Part shown: positions 17,783 to 24,951 of the stretch, in pieces
Position numbering within the stretch: position 1 is the stretch's first letter
Layout of the letters: every line of letters begins with the position of its first letter
Origin: Candidatus Zipacnadia bacterium
GTDB taxonomy: Bacteria > Armatimonadota > Zipacnadia > Zipacnadales > UBA5352
Assembly: GCA_029820045.1 (NCBI GenBank)
Contig: JALGVE010000010.1
Span: 1 to 58,849 of the forward strand
Direction: 5' to 3'
DNA length: 58,849 nt
Notes under the pieces: generated by a model
Databases searched by the model: none
The model's input: only the letters and a program-made list of their open reading frames with translations
What the model was told of the DNA's origin: nothing
Position numbers and translations under genes: made by a program

Positions 17783-19063
17783 ATGAGCAGCAAGCCGGTA
17801 ACTGCGGTCATCATCGGATGCGGACATCGCGGCGTGGGCTACGGGCGCTACTCCCTGACGCACCCGGAGGACCTCAAGGTCCTCGCCGTGGCTGATCCCG
17901 ACCCCATCAGGCGCGAGCGCGCGGCTGAGCAGTTTGACATCCCGCCGGAGCGTCGCTACGAAACGGGACAGGAGTTGGCGGAGGAGCCGCGCCTCGCCGA
18001 CGCGGCCATCAATGGCACCATGGACCGCGACCATGTCCCCACCACGCTCCCGCTTCTCGACGCAGGCTACGACGTGCTCCTGGAAAAGCCCATCTGCTCC
18101 ACCAGGGAAGAGCTGTTGGGGCTGCTCCGGGCGGTGCAGAGGACCGGCCGGAAGCTCATGATCGGCCATGTCCTGCGCCACGCCCCGTTCTACGTGGCAA
18201 TCAAACAGCGCCTGATGGACGGCGAGGTCGGCGAGATCATGACAATGCACACGGCGGAGAACGTTAGCTACCACCACGTCGCGGCCGCCTTCATCAGGGG
18301 CAGGTGGAACCGCAGGGATACCTCCAACCCGATGCTGCTGGCCAAGTGCTGCCATGACCTCGACCTGATAGCTTGGTTCAAGAGCGGCATTCGCCCCGTG
18401 CGCGTCGCCAGCATGGGCAGCCGCATGTTCTTCCGCGAGGAGATGGCGCCTCCCGGCTCGGGAACGCGCTGCCTGGTGGACTGCGAGATTGAGGACACCT
18501 GCCCGTACTCGGCTCGCAAGAACTATCTGGAGCAGAAGCGCTGGGGCGCATACTGCTGGGAGGCCATCGAGGATATCGCCGAGCCGACCGAGGAGGACAA
18601 GCGCGAGTCGCTACGCACCGACAACCCTCATGGCAGGTGCGTCTGGCGCTGCGACAATGACGTGGTGGACCACCAGTCGGTCATCACCGAGTTCGAGGAC
18701 GGGGCGCTTGCCACGCATGACCTGATAACCGGCACGGCCCGGCCGGGGCGGTCAATTCACATCGCCGGCACCGCCGGCGAGATCGAGGGGTTCATGGAGC
18801 ACGGGAAGTTCGTCGTGCGGCATCCGGACGCGCGCGTCGGGCACGAGTACTCCGAGGAGGAGACGGATCTGACCGTGTCTGCTGATATGCACGGCGGCGG
18901 GGACATGCGGCTGGTGGAGGACTTCATTCACGTGGTCCGCGGTGAGGCGCCTTCCATCTCGACCACGGACATTGCGGACTCCGTCTACGGACACCTCATC
19001 GCCTTCGCCGCCGACGATGCGATGCTGCACAGGCGCGTGGTCGAGATCGAGGAACTCGGGTAG
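17783..19063 (+). CDS. Gfo/Idh/MocA-family oxidoreductase with Cys-rich insertion
   Basis: 426 aa from ATG 17783, with GGAGG upstream; the track's ATG at 17765 contains that ribosome-binding site. The Rossmann motif is IIGCGHRGVGYG, E-K-P lies in VLLEKPICSTREE, and the catalytic-domain region is LAKCCHDLDLIAWF. It is longer than the usual 330-380 aa because of an insertion around residues 218-285. The insertion contains Cys residues in GTRCLVDCEIEDTCPYSARK, AYCWEA and GRCVWRCDND, which could bind a metal or form disulfides. This subfamily is seen beside glycan-degradation genes; the substrate is unknown. It is the first gene of its transcript. Confidence 0.85.
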   Translation: MSSKPVTAVIIGCGHRGVGYGRYSLTHPEDLKVLAVADPDPIRRERAAEQFDIPPERRYETGQELAEEPRLADAAINGTMDRDHVPTTLPLLDAGYDVLLEKPICSTREELLGLLRAVQRTGRKLMIGHVLRHAPFYVAIKQRLMDGEVGEIMTMHTAENVSYHHVAAAFIRGRWNRRDTSNPMLLAKCCHDLDLIAWFKSGIRPVRVASMGSRMFFREEMAPPGSGTRCLVDCEIEDTCPYSARKNYLEQKRWGAYCWEAIEDIAEPTEEDKRESLRTDNPHGRCVWRCDNDVVDHQSVITEFEDGALATHDLITGTARPGRSIHIAGTAGEIEGFMEHGKFVVRHPDARVGHEYSEEETDLTVSADMHGGGDMRLVEDFIHVVRGEAPSISTTDIADSVYGHLIAFAADDAMLHRRVVEIEELG

Positions 19064-19167
19064 CGCCAGCCGCCGAACCCACAAGGGAACCCAGCCGCGG
19101 CCTGTGATGTCCATATACTGTAGAACGGGCGCGCGTGGCTGCAGGACTGCGATGCCGAGGAGCGATG

Positions 19168-20169
19168 ATGGTGAACCTGGTCGCTTGGTCAGCGATGCTC
19201 ATCACAGCCGCCCTGTGCCAACAGACGCAGAGTCAGCTAGCCTTCGTCTCCTCGCGTGACGGCAACCCCGAGGTCTACGTAGTAAACGCTGATGGCACAG
19301 GCCTGAAGCGACTTACGCGTAATCCGGCGGAAGACACCAAGCCTGCCTGGTCCCCAGATGGGACCACGCTCGCCTTTGTGACCGACCGCGACGGCAACCA
19401 GGAGATATACCTGATGGCCGCCGACGGCTCCCATCAAAGGAATCTGACCAACAACCAGGCCTTCGAGGACTACCCCTGCTGGTCGCCCGACGGACGATAC
19501 CTCTTGTTCGCCACTGACCGAGATGGCAATTCCGAGGTATACATCACGGGCCGCGATGGCGCCTGGAGCCGCGATCTCAGCAATCATCCCTCCTGGGACA
19601 GCCTGCCGACCTGGTCGCCCTCAGGTGAGGCCATCGCCTATGTCACCGACCGAGAGCAGGACCAGGAAATCGTGGTCGGCGCGCCGGATGGTTCATCCTT
19701 GCGGAACGTCACAGCCCACCAGGCATGGGATGGAGACCCGAAGTTCTCACCGGACGGCAAGCGCCTGGCCTTCAGGACTCACCGCGATGGCAACATCGGG
19801 GTCTACGTATGCGAGCTGGAAAGCCTCAAATTGACTAACGTCAGCCAGAACCAGGTCTGGAATGAGGAGCCTGACTGGTCGCCGGACGGAGGCAAGCTGG
19901 CATACGCCTCCTCGCCCGCCGGCAACAGGGAGATAATCGTTGCTGACATGCAGTCCGGCGCCCGGACCAACATCACGAGCAACGCCGCCAACGACTGGGG
20001 GCCGAAGTGGTCGCCGGACGGGGAGAGCATCGCCTTCCTGTCAGACAGGGACGGCGAGGCAAGGCTCTACGTCATGAAGAGCGACGGGAGCGAGGTCAGG
20101 GAAGTCAGCGGTGGGCAGGTCTTCGATAGCGGCCACGCTTGGCGGCCTGGAAGCGCGGGCGATAGGTAA
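19168..20169 (+). CDS. TolB-like beta-propeller (PD40 repeats), exported
   Basis: 333 aa from the second of two adjacent ATGs (19165, 19168); GAGGAG is five bases from the latter. An N-terminal signal peptide (MVNLVAWSAMLITAALC) is followed by seven ~44-residue repeats of the form LAFVTDRDGNQEIYLMAADG ... WSPDG. These are the PD40 blades of TolB and related periplasmic propellers. The repeats fill the whole mature protein, with no extra N-terminal TolB domain, so it is probably a stand-alone seven-bladed binding protein. It converges with the TonB-like gene, 62 bp away on the other strand. Confidence 0.85.
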   Translation: MVNLVAWSAMLITAALCQQTQSQLAFVSSRDGNPEVYVVNADGTGLKRLTRNPAEDTKPAWSPDGTTLAFVTDRDGNQEIYLMAADGSHQRNLTNNQAFEDYPCWSPDGRYLLFATDRDGNSEVYITGRDGAWSRDLSNHPSWDSLPTWSPSGEAIAYVTDREQDQEIVVGAPDGSSLRNVTAHQAWDGDPKFSPDGKRLAFRTHRDGNIGVYVCELESLKLTNVSQNQVWNEEPDWSPDGGKLAYASSPAGNREIIVADMQSGARTNITSNAANDWGPKWSPDGESIAFLSDRDGEARLYVMKSDGSEVREVSGGQVFDSGHAWRPGSAGDR

Positions 20170-20231
20170 TAACAGGCAAGGGGCAAAGCGCGAACGCCGT
20201 AGCCCTTGCTGTCCCAGCCGTTCCCGATCTC

Positions 20232-23200
20232 CTATTCGCCATTGCCCATTCCCCCTCGTTCCTGAGCCTTTTTCCAGTGCGCGGTCACGTAGATGAAGAT
20301 GTTGGTGCCCATCTCGAAAGCCGGTTCGCGGCTCTCGGGGCGGACCCATTCACCGGTCCCCTCCCAGCAGTCCCCGTAGTCGTTCCGTGAGAAGATCACA
20401 CCAAGCCGGCCGCCGACGTCAATGCCCTGCAGCGGATAGCGCTCCCCCATGTCCCCCGCCGGCACCCGGTCGAGCACGTAGCGCGCGCGGTAGAGGTCGT
20501 GCTCAAGAGGCAGGTCCTCGGGGGCTTTGCCGAATATCTTCTTCATCTCTCGCTCGAAGCACTCGCCGAACGGGCCGTGGGAGTCCTCGCCGAAGATAGT
20601 GCCCCCCTGGGCCACGTACTGCCTAAGGGTTTCGCGCTCCTGGTCGGTCAGACTGAAGGGCCTGTGGCCGCGGAGGTGCAGGAGGGGAGTGTTGCGGATG
20701 TTGTCCAGTGTAAGCGGCACGAAACGCTCCTGGACGGTCACGTGCACGTTGGTTCGCTCGCGCACCTCAGCCAGGAGATTGCGCATGCCCTGGGCGTCGG
20801 CCTGATAGTCGGCGGTAGTAACGCCCATCGGCATGTCGAAGCTACCGCTCACGTTTGCGTAAAGGCCGCCCAGAGCTGCCTTAGCAGCATCACCGACAAG
20901 CCCCGCGCCAACGCCACCGCCACCCGGCCCCAGGCCCGCTATGCCGGAGACCGGCAGTGCCTTGTCCTCAGAAGGGAGCCGCGGCAAGCCGATGCCGCCG
21001 GCCTGACCTCCCTCCGCGCCCAGGCCAAAGCCCACCGGTCCTCCTGTACCCAGCCCCGGGCCGGCTCCTGCGCCGGCGCCGGTACCAGTGCCAATGCCGA
21101 ATCCCAGGCCCGTGCCTCCAGGTACGGCCAGAGGACCCCGAGCCATGCGCGGAGCGCCCTTGCCAAACCCGTAGCCTGCCCCGCCCACTCCTGTTCCCGG
21201 GCCTTCCCCGGTGCCGGTCCCCAGCGCTCCCCCCAGCGCCGGCATTACGTACTCATTAAACGCGCCAACCAGCAGCCCGGGGATATTCGGGCCACGGTGG
21301 CCGGCTCCCAGACCTACCGGCCCCTCGGCGCCCATGCCTCGACCAACGCCATCACCAATGCCGCCTCCCTCGCCAGCGCCCACGCCGCCTTCGCCTCCCT
21401 GCCCACCACCGGGACCCGGCCCGCCGATTCCGACCGGTCCGTGGCCTATCTTCCAGAGGCCCTCCGTCTTTGCCTTACCCGGCAGTCCGGGCAGGCCGGT
21501 ACCCGTGAAGCCCGGGCCACCAGGTCCGGTGCCTCCGAAGCCGCCACCGCCGCCCAGCACCAGGCGCTCGCCGTACGAGCCTGGGCCGCCCGTGCCACCG
21601 GGGGTGCCCCAGGGCACGCCGTAAGGCCCACGTCCCGTGCCCGGTCCCCAGCCGGCTCCGCCGCCGGAGCCGAATCCCACAGGGCCGCCGCCGGAAGCCG
21701 CCTGACCTCCTCCCCCACCTCCGCCGCCAGTGCCTGCCCGAGCTAGACCGAATACGGAAGCTCCACTTCCTCCGCGCGCCCCGAACCGTGGAGAGGCCTT
21801 GCCCGCTCCGGACCCCAGCGGACGACCATCTCCACCACCTCCACCGAGACCCCCACCTCCGCCAAAGCCGATGCCACTGCCCCTGCCAAAGCCCGGCCCG
21901 CTACCACCTGGCCCAGCGCCGCCAGCACCCGCACCACCACCTGTGCCCGAACCGACGCCTATGCCCGGGCCGACGCCTGTGCCCACGCCACCGCCCGTGC
22001 CAGTACCCCCTGAGCCTGCACCAGCGCCACCAATGCCTATGCCGCCACCACTACCCAGGCCGGTGCCGGCCCAGCCCTCTCGCCCAACGTATACTGGCCT
22101 GCCTCCCCGGGGATTCGTGGCTACCGCCAACGGCTCCCCTCCAGGCGGTCCACTACCAGCAACCGCTCCGCTGCCACCGCCCGACCTGCCGCCACCGGGT
22201 CCGGAGCCCCCGCCGCCCGACCCTCTCTCCGCGACTGCTGGCCCAATAGGCCCCGCGCCGCCTCCGGGGGCAGACTTGTCGCCGGAGAGTCCTGTGCCCC
22301 CGTATCCCTCAGGCGCGCCGGGAGCCTCAATAGGCGCGGACGGGATTCCCTGGCGCATCGTGGGCGGGCCAGGCCCAGCGCCAGATCCTGCCTTACCGTT
22401 ACCAGCAGCGCCACCACCGGTCCCAGTCAACGAGGCAGGAGAGCCACCACCACCTCCGCCTTCAGGAGTGCCCTTCGGCAGGTCGGCAGTGACATCAGGG
22501 CTGATCTGGGGCCCGCCTGTGGGGAGGCTGCCCAGAGCCGGCGAGGCCTTGGTCAGCGGCCCGCCGGCGGACGCTGCCCCGGTGCCCGGTGACTCGCGTA
22601 TCGGTTCGGGAGCGGTGGAGGGCGCGAGAGCTATCCGAGTCTCCCCCGGGGTCGGCGGCCCCGGCGCCTTGCCGCCACCACTTCCCGCTGTCGGCATGGC
22701 GACCGGCACGGCCCCGGCGCCGCTGATTTCAGCGCCTGGCGCCTGAGCCTCCTGGGTCGGCGCTACAGCGGTCATCTGAGGCGCAGCCTTCGCCACCGTA
22801 GGCGCACTCGCTGGCCCGGGCGCACCGCCACCAGGCACAGACGGGCGCACAACGACCGGCGCAGGGTGGGGCGTAGTCACATCGGCAGGTCTCTGCGGTT
22901 GGCTTGAGGCCGGAGGCAATACCGTAAGCTGAGGAGCTACCTGCGGCTGAGGAGCAGGTTCAGGCCGCGGTGTATGAGCAACGGGCGCAGGCCGCACCTG
23001 CGGCATGGGCCTGGGCGATGACTGCGGCCCTCTTATGCCCACCACATTCACCATCGGCACGAACTGCGCGGCAGGCATTCGCCGCACAACTCGCCGTCGG
23101 GGCCTTCGTACCACCCGCCGGCTTGTCGTTCGACGGCGCGGAGCAGCCTTCACCTCAACCGGAGGTGGCTTGGGCTTGACAATTCGCACGAAATCCACGG

Positions 23201-23336
23201 CCGTCTCACTGACACGCGTGACCACCCTCGCGCGCGCTTTCCCTATCGGGCCGCCTATCGGCACGGTCAGGAAGACGGTGATGTGCAGGGCGATGGAGCC
23301 CAGGATCGCCCACTTGAAGCCAGCCTGATGCAGCAT
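20232..23336 (-). CDS. TonB-like anchored, Gly-rich protein with C-terminal DUF4159
   Basis: 1034 aa. Residues 1-30 match a TonB N-terminal anchor, including the S-x3-H pair (S14, H18 in GSIALHITVF) that in TonB couples to ExbB-ExbD. A Pro/basic stretch (KPKPPPVEVKAAPRRR) follows, then a Pro/Ala segment (~100-200) and about 600 residues dominated by G, GG and GxG repeats. Residues ~825-1020 are a DUF4159 domain (LLHLRGHRPFSLTDQERETL, FSRNDYGDCWEGTGEW), a flavodoxin/glutamine-amidotransferase-like fold of unknown activity. There is no TonB C-terminal domain. GAGG precedes the ATG. It lies downstream of exbB-exbD on the same strand after 247 bp, so coupling to that motor is inferred. Confidence 0.8.
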   Translation of the reverse strand: MLHQAGFKWAILGSIALHITVFLTVPIGGPIGKARARVVTRVSETAVDFVRIVKPKPPPVEVKAAPRRRTTSRRVVRRPRRRVVRRMPAAQFVPMVNVVGIRGPQSSPRPMPQVRPAPVAHTPRPEPAPQPQVAPQLTVLPPASSQPQRPADVTTPHPAPVVVRPSVPGGGAPGPASAPTVAKAAPQMTAVAPTQEAQAPGAEISGAGAVPVAMPTAGSGGGKAPGPPTPGETRIALAPSTAPEPIRESPGTGAASAGGPLTKASPALGSLPTGGPQISPDVTADLPKGTPEGGGGGGSPASLTGTGGGAAGNGKAGSGAGPGPPTMRQGIPSAPIEAPGAPEGYGGTGLSGDKSAPGGGAGPIGPAVAERGSGGGGSGPGGGRSGGGSGAVAGSGPPGGEPLAVATNPRGGRPVYVGREGWAGTGLGSGGGIGIGGAGAGSGGTGTGGGVGTGVGPGIGVGSGTGGGAGAGGAGPGGSGPGFGRGSGIGFGGGGGLGGGGGDGRPLGSGAGKASPRFGARGGSGASVFGLARAGTGGGGGGGGQAASGGGPVGFGSGGGAGWGPGTGRGPYGVPWGTPGGTGGPGSYGERLVLGGGGGFGGTGPGGPGFTGTGLPGLPGKAKTEGLWKIGHGPVGIGGPGPGGGQGGEGGVGAGEGGGIGDGVGRGMGAEGPVGLGAGHRGPNIPGLLVGAFNEYVMPALGGALGTGTGEGPGTGVGGAGYGFGKGAPRMARGPLAVPGGTGLGFGIGTGTGAGAGAGPGLGTGGPVGFGLGAEGGQAGGIGLPRLPSEDKALPVSGIAGLGPGGGGVGAGLVGDAAKAALGGLYANVSGSFDMPMGVTTADYQADAQGMRNLLAEVRERTNVHVTVQERFVPLTLDNIRNTPLLHLRGHRPFSLTDQERETLRQYVAQGGTIFGEDSHGPFGECFEREMKKIFGKAPEDLPLEHDLYRARYVLDRVPAGDMGERYPLQGIDVGGRLGVIFSRNDYGDCWEGTGEWVRPESREPAFEMGTNIFIYVTAHWKKAQERGGMGNGE

Positions 23337-23583
23337 GACAATCCGCCCTCACGTTGCCTGTCGTCGTCCCTCTCCGGTCGGCAGTACCCGCTGGCATAAG
23401 TCCGCGTCACACGCGCTGGCTGCGGGTTGTGTTCGAGGTACACCCAACCCCGCCCTTGCGGTTCTCCTCACGCTCCGCGTCTCCGCGGTGAAACAACTCG
23501 TTGGCACTTGTCTGAACCTTCGCGGAGGCAGCGCCTGGCCGTCCAAGGCCGTATGATGGCTTGCGTACCTGCGCGAGTGAGGC

Positions 23584-24006
23584 CTAGTTGGGACCGGCCC
23601 TCGAGCTTTGGACTTCGATCTCGGCGGCCAGGGTTATGTCGGCGCCCAGGAGCTTGGCGGTGTCCATCACGGTGACTATGGTACCGTAGGGCACGCCCTC
23701 ATCACCGCGAATCGTCACTCCCCTGGATGCGGATTGCGCGAACTCGCGCTTGAGCACCAGGGCGAGGTCCGCGGGCTTAATCCAGTTCTTGTTAACCTTG
23801 AGCTGGCCGGCGCGATTGACCCAGATGGTGACCTCCCGCTTGGGCAGCGCCTCCGAGGTGATGGCCTTGGGCAGGGTGATGTCCAGGCCCGTGTCCTTCG
23901 CGAAGGTGCTGGTGAGCATGAAGAAGATAATGAGCAGAAAGGCCACGTCGGCCATGGTGGCCATGGGTATCATGTCGGCAGGGGTGAGGCGGGACCTAAG
24001 CTTCAT
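23584..24006 (-). CDS. exbD: ExbD/TolR-family biopolymer transport protein
   Basis: 140 aa from ATG 24006, which lies inside the end of exbB with GGGGG six bases upstream. There is a single membrane helix with the essential Asp20 (MADVAFLLIIFFMLTSTF). A periplasmic domain (DITLPKAITSEALPKREVTIWV ... GVPYGTIVTVMDTAKLLGADI) follows and is standard for ExbD/TolR. With ExbB it forms the proton-driven motor that energises TonB- or Tol-type partners. The 11-base overlap with exbB indicates translational coupling. The likely partner is the TonB-like DUF4159 protein downstream. Confidence 0.9.
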   Translation of the reverse strand: MKLRSRLTPADMIPMATMADVAFLLIIFFMLTSTFAKDTGLDITLPKAITSEALPKREVTIWVNRAGQLKVNKNWIKPADLALVLKREFAQSASRGVTIRGDEGVPYGTIVTVMDTAKLLGADITLAAEIEVQSSRAGPN

Positions 24007-24640
24007 TATCATCCCCCTTGGACAGGAGGCTGACAAGTTGGGCGCTGCCCAACTCTATGCCCAGCGCCAGGCCGTTGACGCGAGCCACAAAGAAACTATA
24101 CGCGATGTAGCAGGGGATGGCAACGACCAGGCCGGAGGCGGTGGTGATGAGGGCCTCACCGATGCCACCTGCCACAACGCCGGGCTCGCCGAGGCCGCTC
24201 GCGGCGATGGCGGTAAAGGCGCGGATCATCCCGCTTACCGTGCCCAGGAAGCCTATGAGCGGCGCCACGCTGGCTATGGTGGACAGCGCCGGGAGGCCTG
24301 ACTCGAGCGAGGCAAGCTGCCTGGCGCCTGCGGAGGTCGCTGCGTCCTGAACGGCCTGCCGGGCGCTGCCCGCCGTCGCCAACACCGCCTGAAGGACTTG
24401 GCTGACCGCTGCCGGTGACCTCGCGCACCTCTGCCGGGCCGCCTCGTTCTCCCCCTCCGCCGCGAGCTTGCTGACCTCTTCGACCAGGGCTGAGGCGCCC
24501 CGTCCTGCCCACCACAGGTCGAAGGTCTTGTACAGCATCACCGCAAGCGCGATGATGGAGCACGCCAGCAGAACCCACATCCAAGGCCCCCCACGCACGA
24601 AGTAGTCAAACAGGGCCAACTGTGACATCCACTCGCTCAT
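23996..24640 (-). CDS. exbB: ExbB/TolQ/MotA-family proton channel protein
   Basis: 214 aa. GGGAG is nine bases before the ATG. A first membrane helix (~20-40, WMWVLLACSIIALAVMLYKTF) precedes a long cytoplasmic loop (to ~105). The signature block follows: LASLESGLPALSTIASVAPLIGFLGTVSGMIRAF, then EALITTASGLVVAIPCYIAYSFF. Polar residues in these two helices line the ion path in the family. It forms a pentameric channel around an ExbD dimer and is coupled to exbD by overlap. Confidence 0.92.
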   Translation of the reverse strand: MSEWMSQLALFDYFVRGGPWMWVLLACSIIALAVMLYKTFDLWWAGRGASALVEEVSKLAAEGENEAARQRCARSPAAVSQVLQAVLATAGSARQAVQDAATSAGARQLASLESGLPALSTIASVAPLIGFLGTVSGMIRAFTAIAASGLGEPGVVAGGIGEALITTASGLVVAIPCYIAYSFFVARVNGLALGIELGSAQLVSLLSKGDDNEA

Positions 24641-24951
24641 AGATCATGTCTCCCTCTGTGTTTGTGCCCCGCGTCGCGCGCGGTGGCCGTGCGGGGCCTC
24701 CCGCCCGGGTATTGCTTCTCGGTACTGCTGCCATATTCCGCGAGAGCCAGAGAATGCTGTTCGTAGGTCGGGCTTTCTAGCCCGACTCATCAGTCGTTTC
24801 CCCGGCGGTCAATAGACTCGGGCTAGAAAGCGCGACCTACCTTGAGGCATGTGAACTCGGGCCCCCCGGTTGCGGCGCACCCTACCCCCTGCGCACAACA
24901 CCGCTAGTTCTGACGGCAACCGCCAGTAGGATTACCTTCACAGTGCTGACC
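24641..24951. other. Intergenic region with long inverted repeat
   Basis: 311 bp between the TPR gene and exbB. It contains an imperfect 26-bp inverted repeat at 24763-24840, from the dispersed GTAGGTCGGGC family. The presumed promoter for exbB-exbD may lie here, but no clear boxes were found. Confidence 0.5.
24763..24840. repeat. Inverted pair of the GTAGGTCGGGC-TTTCTAGCCCGA repeat
   Basis: The left arm 24763-24788 and right arm 24815-24840 are reverse complements with two mismatches over 26 bp. Each arm is itself a small hairpin (TCGGGC-tttcta-GCCCGA). Related single copies lie at 41769-41791, 44943-44966 and, inverted and partial, near 55101-55123. All are intergenic. Confidence 0.7.

Noticed and set aside
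21730-22746. Pro-rich ORF on the plus strand (338 aa)
   Set aside because: It is the antisense of the Gly-rich linker (GGC/GCC codons read as Pro) and has no ribosome-binding site.
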